Shown: positions 12,019 through 24,119 of the stretch, in pieces
Layout of the letters: each line of letters begins with the position of its first letter
Position numbering within the stretch: the first letter of the stretch is position 1
Assembly: GCA_963855995.1 (NCBI GenBank)
Contig: OY979730.1
Coordinates: forward strand, 2,170,501-2,234,500
Length of the DNA: 64,000 nt
Source: Muricea muricata
Taxonomy: Eukaryota > Cnidaria > Anthozoa > Malacalcyonacea > Plexauridae
Reading direction: 5' to 3'
The notes under the pieces: model-generated
Database searches by the model: none
What the model was told of the DNA's origin: nothing
What the model saw: only the letters and a program-made list of their open reading frames with translations
Made by a program: the position numbers and the translations under genes

Positions 12019-15000
12019 TCACACGAAATCTAGTATACTTCTTTGATTCGTAACCAAATTGACCGTACTGTTTATTGCATTCTTATCGCGATTAATTTTT
12101 TGCATTGTTTCCATAGACATTGTGATTATATTTCGCCGCTCAAAATATCAAAAGCAAACGTACATTTTGTACATAAAAGTTGGGATTTATATAAAGAACG
12201 AATGGCGAAGCTAGCTAATATTATAGTCGGCATTCAAACCTTTTCAGAAGCGGATTTATTGATATAGCGTATGACCCGTCTTCTCCCCATTAAGTGACTT
12301 TTGCTTAGAGCTGGGAAATAGGCAAACATTACAATTAACAGTGTGGTCTATATATGTTATGTTTAAAACAACAAATTGTTTATGTAGCTCAAGATACGTA
12401 TGCATGACCTAGTGGTGTAATCTTAAAAAGTAACTTTTTCATTAAAAAAAGAACTTGCGGTTCTGTACATTGTAAAATAACTTAATTTAACGTTATGTTA
12501 AAATGTGAAATAGAGGGTTTAGTTTAATGCGACGAGGTGGGGAATAACGAATTCTGGAATTAGTATTATGTTGAATTATAATGATTGTATAATGCTTAAA
12601 GTCCATATTAATTAATTATGATTAAAACAATTGATAGTCAATCTGCGTTCTTACCATTGAGTTCTATTACATCTGGAGAGAGCGCGCTAATCTCTGTTCA
12701 GTCAAGCAGTTGAAGCGAAAAACATGGCGGATTTCTGACGAATCATCACGCCATTTGACGCCATATCTATGGCAACGGCTAAAGGTAGTAACCTTTAATT
12801 AACCTAACCGTAAATCTTCTGGTAGTATCTACTTTCTACATAAGCAGCGTAGCCGAAAAGAGTTGCATAAAGATGCTGCTGAGTCCTGGAAAGTCTAGCT
12901 AACATATGCAACAGCCTTCAGCAAAACAAAACGAAGCTAGCAATAAAAGTACAATGCTCAGAAGAAGAAAAACTATGTCAATAATCTTTAAACGTTTGTA
13001 TATAAGATCTAACGGTTTGTGTGATCTAAAAACACTTTATTATCAAACAAGACAAACATCGAAGCGCGTTGCCGTATGTGTATTAAAATCGTACGCAAAA
13101 TACAAAGTATATGTTGTGTGAAACATACCTGAAAAAGGAATTCCCATGCATTTATAGTAGATTCTTGCTCCGACAAGTAAGGCAAACACCTTTTTTCACC
13201 GTTAAGCAAATATAGTATAAACATATAGTCAAAGAAATCAAAATATTTTAAGATTATTTCCTTTTTCTCGCTATCTCGTAAACAATTTTTTGTTAAAAAC
13301 CAGGGGGGCGAAGAGCTTTGTCGGACGTATAGCATCGCATTTTGGGCCAGTGGTAGCTACCTGTAGCCGGGAACCAATCGGGAACACTGAGCTTTACTAA
13401 TATATCTGGAGGAGCGGCTCCTATACCTGCTTCAGTAATCGGAGTGTCGCCAAAAACATGGCGGATTTCGGCCTCTGCTGACGCCAGATCCACGCCATAT
13501 GATTCCTCAGCCTAAAGGTATTTGCCACTGACTGGGCTCAATTGTAAAGCAGGCTCATCTTTCACACCCCCCTTTTGTTTTTTTCAAAAATTTTTTTGTC
13601 TTAGTTTTCGCTGTAAATTTTGGGGGTTTTAAAAGCTTTTTTCACGTTTGCTGGACGCTTCACCAACTTTTGAAAAACTTATGCGCAAGTTTTACAAGTT
13701 ATCGCGGACAGGAAAGGGCAAAAAACCTCGAAATATATTGGTAAAACCAATATTTCAAGGGACAATTGGGTTGGTATAAAACCGAAAAATTTTGCAGTTT
13801 ATATTCACAAGGAAAAAACAAAATATTTCCAGCTAAAATTGTTGAGTATAACGTATTTTTAGCAACGAGCTTTTGAAACGAGTGTTTTTGTCTTTAAAGC
13901 CGCTTTGTTGTACATCAGCATTAGTTATATGGCTATGTTTTTACCCGTTTTTTACAATCATGCTTTAATGTTTTTATTGAATGCCATCTTGTGACCGTTA
14001 TATAAATCAAGGCTTTTTGTTTCTTAACTGTTTTGAACATTTATAGTTTACTATAGATGGTAGAAAAGTCGTGCATTTCACAAAATGTTTTGCATTTTAC
14101 ATGCAAGTTTTTGCGTCTCGTAAAGTATTTTTTGCAAATTATATTGTGTATAATTTTGCTCACGAAGTTCAAGCATAGTTCAAGCATGCTTGCTTGAGAC
14201 AAGCTTTCTCTCTCATTTCCCCCTATGTTTAAGCTTAATATTTATGCTTGTTTGAATAGCCAGTATATAATCTGACTACCATACTTGTTCACCTCAGAAC
14301 TATTCCGCAACAATACTGCTGAGATGAATTATTTGTTTAATTACTTAAATAGGTAAGATATAATTTTTCACTACCAATACTCCACAGAGATAAATACTCC
14401 ACACAAAAATATAATATGATATGGATTAGAGGAATTGACTGCTGTCAATAAAAGTACAGTATTAAGATGCCTAATCCCCAATGAAGCTCTCATCTCTCCA
14501 CTATCCATCTTGTGCACCCCCCTCCTTTTCCCCTTATTATTCTACTGCTTTTGGCTTTTTTGAACAACTCTTTAAAAAATGTATTTTTGTTTACTACAAA
14601 ACCAATCCACAGTGATATAATTCTTAGTTATATTATCTAAAGTGAAAAAATTCAAAGTTAAGTAATTTAAACTAACAATGAGTCAATTTTGTAAATGAGT
14701 AACAATGAGTAAATTTTGTAAGTTGTAACTGTAGTAAGTTAAATCAGCAGTTGCTGTATGTATTTGTAAATTTTATATGTAGGATATACAAACCGAAGAA
14801 GCTACCTAAATCCTTTGGGGTGGCAAGCCCCTAGCTGACAACCTCTTACTGAGCTTTGTATCCGACTTACAACACGATCAAGAGTAGATTGGTAGTTCAT
14901 GAGCTAGCATGAATATTGGAACTGAAATAGGGTAATAATATGTATATAATAATAATAATTTGCGTAAAGAGGCGCGAGTGTAGCTATATTTAACGATTTA

Positions 15001-15533
15001 TTGAGAACACGACAAAATGCAGTGTTCTATATATATTTCCCTTCGCCACTCAAAGCACAGAGTTTGTGCACCTCGTAGGACAGGATCATTGGGCTATCGA
15101 AGTTTGCCTCGTTTTCTTCACGTGGGAAAATATCTGTGCCCGTATGGGCACCATTTTCAGTCTTACTTTGTATAATACGAGCGAGGGATCATAGCTCAAA
15201 TTTCATAGACAACCAACCCAAAGAAAGCTGAATGGATACACTTTTAAACGAGAATAAACACTAGCTTTATTGCTTAATTTTCTTTTCAAGATTTAAACTT
15301 GAATGCAGAACCCCTGCTTTTTTTGGGACACCCTGCATAGTTTAAATGTTGATGAAAGCTTATATTACACAAATAAGGTCCTTTGAAATTGACCTTCACA
15401 TCAGAGGAGTAGCCAGAGCTAGGGGGGGGGGGGCAACCCCCTGGGAGCATTGCTGGTCGTTCAGAGAAAAATGCCAATCTAATCCAGAACCAGGTCTGCC
15501 CCGAATCAGTGAACTCAATATAACTGGTGCCGG
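12019..15533. other. Gene-free AT-rich stretch with fragments of dispersed repeats
   Basis: No supported gene. At 12655-12704 there is a roughly 50-bp dispersed repeat (ATTACATCTGGAGAGAGC core) found inverted at 40134-40183. The 18-mer AAAAACATGGCGGATTTC occurs at about 12720 and again near 13454, 735 bp apart, both followed by similar ACGCCATAT text. At about 15396-15440 a CAGAGGAGTAGCCAG...G-run segment resembles a hAT terminus. Confidence 0.4.
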
Positions 15534-15710
15534 TTGTATAAAGCTCTTAACTGCTTTTTAACTACCCAAAAAGTAGTTAAATAGTGGTTAACTTTAATCA
15601 CGTAGTTAGGCCGGTTGTACAAAAAGGCAGTTAGCGTTAATTGCAGTTAAAAAGTAGTTAAAGTTAACTATCCTCAATGGCATAGTTAACTTCTCAAAAC
15701 CTAGTTAAAT

Positions 15711-16030
15711 ATGGCGGCTGTATTAAGAGTGATCAACTTTCATGAGCGAGATAATACTGAAAGGCAACTCTTACTTAGAGTTTTTAATCGTCAACTTCCC
15801 TGGGAAGATTTCTCAGATAAAGAACTCCTAAAACGCTATAGATTTGGCGGAGAATCTTTGCTTTTTATAGCGCGACTCATCGACGGCGAAGTGAGACCAC
15901 TAACAAAGCGAAACCAGGCTCATCACTAAAGACTTATAATTTTAGCAGTGGTAGTGGTTGGTGGTCTTGCTGCAGGACGTCCACCAGTTTTCCATTGAGA
16001 CTGCATTACCCCAGAATTTGTTTTTTTTGT
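15711..16030 (+). pseudogene. Harbinger transposase fragment (HARBI1-like N-terminus)
   Basis: The frame opens with MAAVLRVINF and reads 72 residues to a stop at 15927-15929. The segment DKELLKRYRFGGESLLFIAR followed by RPLTKRNQAHH resembles the N-terminal helical region of HARBI1/PIF transposases (y-RF-xx-sl-xx-l, then a TRRN-A-like patch). Past the stop, a shifted frame continues with RLIILAVVVVGGLAAGRPPV, so a small deletion or frameshift broke the gene. The DDE nuclease domain is absent. The start is chosen at the ATG in the ATATGGCGGC context, shared with the copy at 37754. It is non-functional as it stands. Confidence 0.68.
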
Positions 16031-16283
16031 CAATTTGGGCCATGTTTTGCAATTTTCCCGTATTTCTATTGGTGTACGTTTTTCATAGCTGTTAATCTGG
16101 GAAGTAAATAGTTTCACACAACTTTTGCTTTTAGGCATTTGTTATTGTGCTCGAAAATTGGCCCCGTAATGTGTCTAAATTTTGTTCAACTATATTAACC
16201 AGTAGGTTGCATTCTACTGAATTAAAATTTTGTTTTGGTTTTCTTCCCTTGTTTTGGATTAGTTGCTTTATGGGCAGACATTT
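15926..16283 (-). pseudogene. Harbinger Myb/SANT-like DNA-binding protein remnant
   Basis: Read on the minus strand from an ATG near 16283 (MSAHKATNPKQGKK), frame changes are needed to follow the similarity: a stretch like NFNSVECNLLVNIVEQNLDT, then from 16138 downward SQINSYEKRTPIEIRENC and KTWPKLTKK. Spaced Trp/aromatic residues and the RTP-EIR-CKTW pattern are those of the Myb/SANT-like second protein of Harbinger elements, which assists transposase nuclear import and DNA binding in known systems. At least two frameshifts make this a dead gene. It converges on the transposase fragment tail to tail, as in intact elements. Confidence 0.58.
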
Positions 16284-16332
16284 TGAATTTGTGTACATGT
16301 AATTAGTAATTCAACTTGAAAAATACCTGTAA

Positions 16333-16407
16333 GCTCGAGATTTCTATGCGGTGATAGTTGATGAGGGCAAAGCCCGAATCAACTATCACCGCATAGAAAT
16401 CTCGAGC
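16333..16407. repeat. Perfect foldback, 30-bp arms, GA-flanked mini-hairpin tip
   Basis: The arms 16333-16362 (GCTCGAGATTTCTATGCGGT...) and 16378-16407 are exact reverse complements. The 15-base tip is GA-GGGC-AAA-GCCC-GA, itself a small hairpin. The foldback is in Harbinger element A, in a segment that differs completely in element B, so it arrived or diverged after the copies split. Confidence 0.92.
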
Positions 16408-16520
16408 TCGTAATCTAATTGTTTTAGTAGAATCAGAGGTCAAACATGGAATATTCAACAAAAAATTTGATTTTCAGGCAATTTTTTAAAAGAAATCTCT
16501 ATAGGAAGATGATTGTTTCG

Positions 16521-16556
16521 CTACTCGCTATCTATCGAGGAATAGATAGCGAGTAG
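16521..16556. repeat. Perfect 15-bp hairpin
   Basis: CTACTCGCTATCTAT at 16521-16535 pairs with 16542-16556 over a six-base loop. It lies in the same segment of Harbinger A as the 16333 foldback; an 11-bp inverted pair (TAGTAGAATCA near 16425, TGATTCTACTA near 16594) encloses it. Confidence 0.85.
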
Positions 16557-17897
16557 AGTAACCAATCAAATTGCAGCATTTGCAATAGTATACTAGTATG
16601 ATTCTACTAATAGTGAATAAACTCATACAGATTGAAATATTTAAACTTTAACAACATTAGCCAAGTTGGTTTTAATCTAGGCTAACCCAGATTAGGTTTC
16701 ATGATGAAAATGACTTGAGTTTATTTATAAATTTATCCATACTGCAGAATTGAAGGCAACAAATTTGCAATTATATAGTGCAAATTTGATCATTTGAAAT
16801 TCATATATTCTTCATATATTTATATAAACTCGTATATTCTTCTTTTAGACAGATATTGCTTCGACAATTTGCCACACATTTGAATGATTTGTGCACATTT
16901 GATGCATTTGCATTTTGGCACCCAGGTGCAAATTTAATGTGAATCTGGTTTTTCATTTTATTTATGGGTTTCAAATAATCAAATTTGCACTGTAGCAAAT
17001 GTTTTGCTTTCACAGCATTTGCATTTTGGCACTGGGTTGAACATGTATTGCAAATCTAATTTTTCATCCTGTGATTCTGTAAGGGCCAGTCATTATTCAT
17101 GGTGGAGGTTTGCACCAAAGAGAAATGTCTCTTGCTAAAACCTTGCTGATTAAACCATTAAAATATTGAAGTAGTTTCTGTAACAAACTGCCACCTATAG
17201 CCAAAAACTTTACAAAAGGATACCATTAAGTTGTCACACGTGTATTTCATCACTTCTATGACCATGACATGAGTTTGATAACTGCTTGTTTTAATTATTA
17301 AATAGGTGACAGTGTAACCCCCACCATAAACAATGACCAGTATGACCAGTCCCAAAATATCCAGTAATCCATTTCCAGTACATGTCTTGACTTCGCTTTT
17401 CTTCATTAGCATATGTTTGCAAAATAAACATTTTAACATCTTTACACAAATCTGCTTGGCACTCCCGATACAGTCAGCGAGTCAGACAAACAAATTACAC
17501 AATTTAGCACATGTGACGTCCAGTGATCCAGACAAATCATTTGAAATTTACAAACCAACAAATTAGTACTTTCTTCAATAATGGTGAATGTTTGTATTTG
17601 TACGAAAAAAAGTACGATTGCTTTTATCACAGATCAGGCGCATTCTTCTGCAATTATTTGAATCGAATTTGTTAGCCACTGTTAAATAAACAAGACTTAA
17701 TTCATTTTAATTTATGTTAACTGCACCACGCGAGCCCCACACAAGTTAACTACGTGATTAGTTAACTATCCGACTAACTGCGTTTTGTGCAACGCAGTTA
17801 AGTCGTGCAGTTAACTAACTACGGTTAAGGATTTAACTAGGGTAGTTAACGCTAACTGCAGTTAACTTTAACTACTTTTTTATACAACCGGCCCCTG

Positions 17898-20529
17898 ATG
17901 CATAAATATTTGAATTTTATAGTTTCCATATTTATGTACGTGTATGATTTGAGAGCTGGACTGAATTTATAGCATCTACTTCAAAACCATGGACCTAGTT
18001 TATAAAATTAATTATAAAAATGAAAATTGTATACCAATGTCATATACCACCCAAGATCAATTTTAGCCACTAATCATTTGCTAAAATAATGTTCATTTTA
18101 TTCTAGCACCTTGAGCATGCATTAATGTGGAAAATTTGAAGATTAGAATTATGCTGAAGATATTAGTGAGACAGCATCGACCACAGAGATAGCCAAAGGT
18201 TTTAACTCTGCCTAACACGACAGCCTGTCTAACTACACTTATAGCAGATCCAGCCTACTACACCCTGTTGTTGAATAGGGATCAATTGATTTATTTAGTA
18301 TATGCTAATCATTGAAGATACAGATTTTAAACCTCGGAGATACATATATGTAGTGTGGATATTTCATGTATGACATTTCAAATACTACATTACTAATATC
18401 TACGACCCACTAATGCTTTATACTCTACATGTATAAAAATAAATTCTGTAGCATTTAATGTTTTTAACCGGTATATATAGTAATATATTTTACCTGCAGA
18501 GGAAATGTTGCAGATTTATTTCCAACATATCCATGTACAACATGGCTTTGAATAGATAATACACGGAAATCACACATTCTATGATATCGCCTTACAAAAT
18601 ACAATGCAATCTTGTAAAATCACAAATAAAAAAAAATACTGTATCACTGCATGCACTGGGCAACTGTGACTGTGCTATAAATTTCACCCCTCAAATCAAA
18701 GTCCAGCCCGCAAACGCCCGCATCTTCTTTGACCAATATATAAGATTTCCGCCAAAGCTAAATTTGACTTCAAAAAACCCACGGGTAAATGTCAATAAGG
18801 ATTATCTGCATAAAGACAAATGACTTATTAGATAGAAAATACTTAAACAAAATAGTTTCATATATTTCTTTTATAAGAACCATGCAAAATTATGCTACAT
18901 AAATTGAAGCTGACGTTTTCAGATTTTGACTGAAGTTTCTTTATCATTCATAGAATGGCTAAACCCGTCAAATCATCATCGAACAAACGTTGCTGAACTA
19001 TTTATAAAAAAAGTTATTAAATTAAACTTAGGAAATGTTAGCAGCACTATATGTATTGATATTTTCTTGTTATATAACATCATATATCATTGATAAATGA
19101 TAGGTGATAATTACACATTTTATGCTCCATCACCTCCACGTCAATATAATATTCTTGTCTTCAGGTGGACCAGGAATCTAACCAGGTAACCATTAAAACC
19201 TATTTGGTCACACGCTCATGGCTGCACAACTGCACAAGCATAAGAACTTTTACAGAAATGATAATCATTATGGCTTGATACGCAGGCTAAACAATAAATT
19301 AAGCCTGATGTGTAGATGTGGATGGTGAAATTGGAACCATTGATCACCATTCATCACTGATGCAAAGTTTTTATACTTAGGCCTGTCCAATGAGAATTCG
19401 TGTAATTTGTGAACTAAAATGCATGGTCCCAAACATGGCCACCCTTTTTTTTTAACGCGGGAAACCTAAACTAAGGCCTGATTTATATATACTGTACGTA
19501 CATTTCAGTCATGCGGAATGCAATTCAAACAATATACTAGCTAGACGATTTGCCTCGTTCTGTATTGTTTAAATTGTCAGGCCTTAATTACGGTAAAAAC
19601 CCTCGATACATGCAATTATTTATTTATTTATATAAATTTGCCAATGAAAAAACAACACATTACATACAGAAATAGTACATACGTATAGACCATTTACAGG
19701 GTACCTGGTATGAGGAGGTCTTGCATCGGTTTGTTAGACGATCAGGGTTGGGTCATATGGCTTCTCTTCTGTTGCTATTTGTTGTTGATGTCAGTAAATT
19801 TGTGTCATTTTTTTTCCATCCATTTTTTTTTCAAAGACAGTATGCCTGTATGGTGTAGCTTATACGCCGGATAAATAATAATTTTGTTTTTCTCAACAGC
19901 CTAAGAATGACGCAAGAAGTGCTCCTTACTTGGATTGAGTCGAAGATTAATGTTTGCCGAATTCTGAAAGTATATGTGAAGAATCACGGATTTCTTTTTT
20001 TCTATTTCTTTTTTATATTTTTTACATATAACTTTCAATAATACTATGTTGAGCTAACATTTAACTCAACATAGAAACATTCAGGCTCAGAAAACTGGTC
20101 TTAAACGAACACGCACATTCTATTTTATTGTTCTTTTTCCGGATTCGCCATTTTGTTTTTACTCTATATTTGTTTAATCCCAGAATTCCATATAGCCTGA
20201 TGGTCTGTATATCTGATCCGCGTTCTATAATACTATGGTCAGCACTTGTAGAGATACACACTACATATTACATTTATTATTATAATATTCCCCGAAGGGT
20301 GTTCCGGCAATATCTAATTTGTCTAATTACGTATTAATAAGCAAAAATTATCGATAATTTTCTAATTATACTAAAATAGTCTACATATTAAAATTATTTA
20401 CGCTAACTATCTACCAAATAGACGACACGGTCAGTTTGGACTTTGGTAGATGGAAAGAAGTGCTGACCATATATACTTGTTAGCATAAGCTCCATATATA
20501 CCATGAATAAGAACTCAAGCCAGTGCAAA
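17898..20529. other. Gene-free AT-rich stretch
   Basis: No exon chain found. Around 19611-19740 the minus strand has an (ATAA)n-type end following GGCAAATTTATA, compatible with a LINE 3' tail. Otherwise nothing stands out. Confidence 0.4.
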
Positions 20530-20670
20530 AGCCGAAGATGGTAGAAAGGAGCTATAAGACGTCAATCTTAATCCTCTGCGCGATCAAAATAGAGATATGT
20601 TGCTATGTTAACCGCGCAGAGGACTGAGATTGGCGCCCTATAGCTCCTTTAATTTCCGCCATCTTTGACT
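20530..20670. mobile_element. 141-bp MITE with about 53-bp inverted ends
   Basis: The left end (AGCCGAAGATGGTAGAAAGG...) and right end (...CCGCCATCTTTGACT) pair along about 53 bp, including GGAGCTATA and TCCTCTGCGCG. The loop is about 30 bp. No coding capacity. Confidence 0.78.
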
Positions 20671-21340
20671 TTACCTTTCTTAAGGCCGACTGACTAGAAT
20701 TCCTACTCCAGATATATATGGAGCTCTCTAATCTTGGTGGTGTGTGCAATGTAGCCTGGTTTCGATTTAGTTCTAACGGTCGCCGTAAACACGAAAGTTT
20801 CGACTAAATAGAAACCGACCATACATAGTTTTTTAAGTCATGTATTTTATAGTTATAAAAATCCTGACTGATCTCTTAGTATTTTTCGATTCTGATCACC
20901 TGACGATGAACTGTCGTTGTCGAAACCTGAAAGGCAATGTTAGTACCCGACCGAATTGGGACTTAAGGGTTGGGGCCCCCACCCGGGCCCATATACGTTA
21001 CCAAAAAAGACGTCCACCAATCCTTCTGTGTCCAACACTCGCGTACCTGAAACTTAACCTAGGTACCATTTGTACCGCTTACATTATAACATGCACTCCT
21101 AATTCATGCACTGCTAACATGCATTTTTGTTCAAAAATCAAAATAAGCTTAAGATTAAAGCTGAGTAACGTAATTTGTTCTTTCAAAATTGTTCATCAAC
21201 GAAATGGTATGCTCTTTGTAATTCTAATGAAAATTTGGTGGTAAAAATTGAACTGCTTAAGTCGTGTTGACATTACTCAGCTTTAACCCTCACCACCAAG
21301 ATTCTTCTGAAAGGTGTAATTAGCCGCAATAAAAAGAAAG

Positions 21341-21450
21341 CTATACTTGATTGAGAAACATACAACTACCTGTAACTTCCCGACAAAGGACCTTTTCTCA
21401 GAAGCTTTTACATTCATTTTCAGGTAGTTCCATTTTTCTCAATCAGAAGC
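21341..21450. mobile_element. Short inverted-repeat element (about 110 bp)
   Basis: TTGATTGAGAAACATACAAC...CTACCTG on the left pairs with CAGGTAGTTCCATTTTTCTC... on the right with a few mismatches. Non-coding. Confidence 0.6.
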
Positions 21451-22011
21451 TCCTCCATTCATTATTAAACTATTGATGTACACCTTTTTTCATGCACCTT
21501 GTTTTATGCCCATTCTACCCTTTCAGACCCTTGTTGTTCATCTTAATTTCAATTCCCTTTTTCCCTGTTGACCCCATACGTTCATTGAACGTACGCTTGC
21601 GTTTAATTTTTTTACCCTTTCAGCAATCCTGAAAGTCATTAGATATACAGACCGAACGCAAGTAATGATTTAAATTGTTCATCAGTCATTAACGTATGGA
21701 CATGTAAGTCAGTCAGTAACGTAGTCATGCTCAAGGAATTTTTCGGTTTGAGGAGATTTGTCTAATGAGGTCATATCATATGAGACATTGCTTGCCAAAG
21801 TAAAATGATATCATGCATTTCTAACTCTTTTTGTAACAAAATAAGGTTAGGTATCTTTCTTGTTGGGTTTTGTTGTTTCTGAATTTGTCAAGTTTGATTC
21901 GAATTTTCTCAAAAAGAATACAAAATGAATCAACTGGATTGAAATATAAGAGGTATTTCGTTAACGTTTTCTAAAATTATATACCAACAGCCAGTCTATG
22001 ACCTTATCTTC

Positions 22012-22206
22012 AACAAACCTTATAAACCCTTCATAAGTTTAATCCTACTATTTTTTTGCCAGTGATGGCGTTGATTTTTTAATCAGATTATAATGTCATG
22101 TTCATTTTAGTAATGCAATTTTTTCAGTTATAATCAAATTCATACAAGCAAGGAGAGCACAAAATCAAAATGATAGCTTAAACTTGTTTGAAGGGTTTAT
22201 AATGCC
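22012..22206. mobile_element. Inverted-repeat element (about 195 bp)
   Basis: TATAAACCCTTCATAAGTTT on the left pairs with AAACTTGTTTGAAGGGTTTA on the right. The interior is AT-rich and non-coding. Confidence 0.5.
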
Positions 22207-23243
22207 AAATATAAAAACCTACGACAGAATATCAGCATATATCAAATTCAATATAAGCAACCTCTGTCGTTATTGAAATGTTAATATATAGAAGTTCATG
22301 GATGCCGCGCAGTCATTGCTGTTTTACTTTTTTATTCATCAAAATCCGCCATGTTTGCCATTCACTCCTCTATATCATTTCAATAGTCCTTTCTGTTCTA
22401 CCAGGCTTGGTTTCTGCGCGTGCATTCTCATTTTGTTATTTCATTTTACATCATCACTATATGTTCTTGATACGTGCATTTTAAGAGTAGCAATGCATAT
22501 TTATGTGACTGTTTTTAACATGATTTATGCAAGAATGTACGTATGACGTGCATTTGAGGAGTAGCTTTGTGTATGAAGGTTATTAATTAACATTACGTCC
22601 TAGTGTTTAATGACCTAATTTGATGAGGAGTATAACTATGCATGTATTTCTCACATTTCTTATTTAATTTTTACCAAGCCTGAATTACTTCCATCTTATA
22701 TCACTCAAGACATTCCTGAGTAATGTTACTGAATGACTTCAACACATGTACATACTGTGGTAAATCATGCACTATAATTATAATAACCTATGTTAAAGCA
22801 GGCAATTCCTGGTGGTTGAGCACGGTTGCCTGGAAGAGAACCTTAGGAAATAGAGAAAAACTCTCTTTCCTCCAGTTGCTTCAAGCACAACCCCTAAATT
22901 TTGCCAATTGTCTGAACTAATATCTAATGAGCAGCATATATTAGTTTTGTAATCGAATATTATGCAACCTCCATAACATAAAACCTTTATACAACTCCGT
23001 TTCGAGCGCTTTAAGCGAAAGCCCTTCAAGGCCCTTTGTCGGAAAGTTAATAAATATCATGGACTTATATCCGATTCTTTAACCGGTTGCTCTCGACGAA
23101 AGACATTAATGACTAACTTAATCTAACCGTTTTCCAGACAAAATCCACTTAAATTCAGCTTAGTTATTCAACTTTAATTCTGACCACCAGGATTATATAC
23201 TAATTACCTTTTACCATTTGTGTCACCTTGTTGTCATTCGTCA

Positions 23244-23972
23244 GGCATCTGGTCATCTGGCACTGCTTATCTGGCATTTGGTCATCTGGTACTGTACGTC
23301 TGGCATCTAGTCGTCTGGTACTGGTCGTCTGACATCTGGTTATCTTCCCTGGTCGTCTGACATCTGGTACTTGCTGTCTGGAATCTGGTCATCTGGCACT
23401 GGTCGTCTTACATCTGGTCATCTGGCACTGGTCATCTGGCATCTGGTCATCTGGCACTGGTCGTCTGACAGCTGGCACTGGTCGTCTGGCATCGGTCTGG
23501 CACTGGTCGTCTGACATCTGGTCATCTGGCATCTGGCACTGGTCGTCTGGCCATCTGGCACTGGTCGTCTGACATCTGGTCATCTGCCCTGGTCGTCTGG
23601 CATCTGGTCATCTGGCACTGGTCGTCTGACATCTGGTCATCTGCCCTAGTTGTCTGGTATCTGGTCATCTGGCACTGGTCGTCTGGTCATCTGGCACTGG
23701 TCGTCTGACAGCTGGCACTGGTCGTCTGGAATCTGGAACTGGTCATCTGACATCTGGTCATCTGGCACTGGTCGTCTGACATCTGGTCATCTGGCACTGG
23801 TCGTCTGACAGCTGACACTGGTCGTCTGGAATCTGGAACTGGTCATCTGACATCTGGTCATCTGGAACTGGTCATCTGACATCTGGAACTGGTCATCTGA
23901 CATCTGGCACTGGTCGCCTGACATCTGGCACTAGTCGCTTGACATCTGGTCATCTGGCACTGGTGACCGGGC
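23244..23972. repeat. CTGG-rich minisatellite (about 730 bp)
   Basis: Scores of variant 9-11-bp blocks of the types CATCTGGTCAT, CTGGCACTGG and TCGTCTGACAT follow each other in shuffled order, with composite units near 20 and 30 bp. Purines and pyrimidines are unevenly split between strands. Open frames through it are artefacts of the repeat. Confidence 0.9.
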
Positions 23973-24119
23973 ATCTGGCTCTCGTTTTGACGATTTTCCT
24001 CCCCGTACACGTTTTAGATCATGCATGAAATCGAAATTATATATGCTAACTGAAAGCATTAAGCAACGGAAAGGCAAGAGCGATGGGATGGATGGCCTTA
24101 AAAACTGGTTTAATATATT

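Larger units (their letters stand above)
15537..17894 (+). mobile_element. Harbinger element A (2.36 kb, degenerate)
   Basis: The ends are inverted: G(T)GCCGGTTGTATAAA at the left, TTTATACAACCGGCCC at the right. Flanking CTG at 15534-15536 and 17895-17897 is a 3-bp target duplication of the CWG type reported for some Harbinger elements. The subterminal regions on both sides are packed with AGTTAAC/GTTAACT motifs. Inside are remnants of the two genes typical of the superfamily: a HARBI1-like transposase N-terminus on + and a Myb/SANT-like protein on -. The rest is non-coding filler with later insertions. A related copy lies at 37569-40123. Confidence 0.82.
20671..23243. other. Gene-free stretch with small inverted-repeat elements
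   Basis: Contains the MITE-like elements at 21341-21450 and 22012-22206, a CTGACGA...GAAAC motif at 20900-20926 on +, and a CGAAACGG-type end at 22999-23041 on -. The longest open frame (20840-21244) has no protein-like features. Confidence 0.4.

Noticed and set aside
13293-13493. 66-residue minus frame with fairly protein-like composition
   Set aside because: No family recognised, no partner exons with matching phase; kept out for lack of support.
20840-21244. 134-residue + frame
   Set aside because: No domain, no splice context; overlaps repeat-like text with a GAAAC motif.
23389-23583. 64-residue minus frame rich in DDQ
   Set aside because: Product of the CTGG minisatellite.
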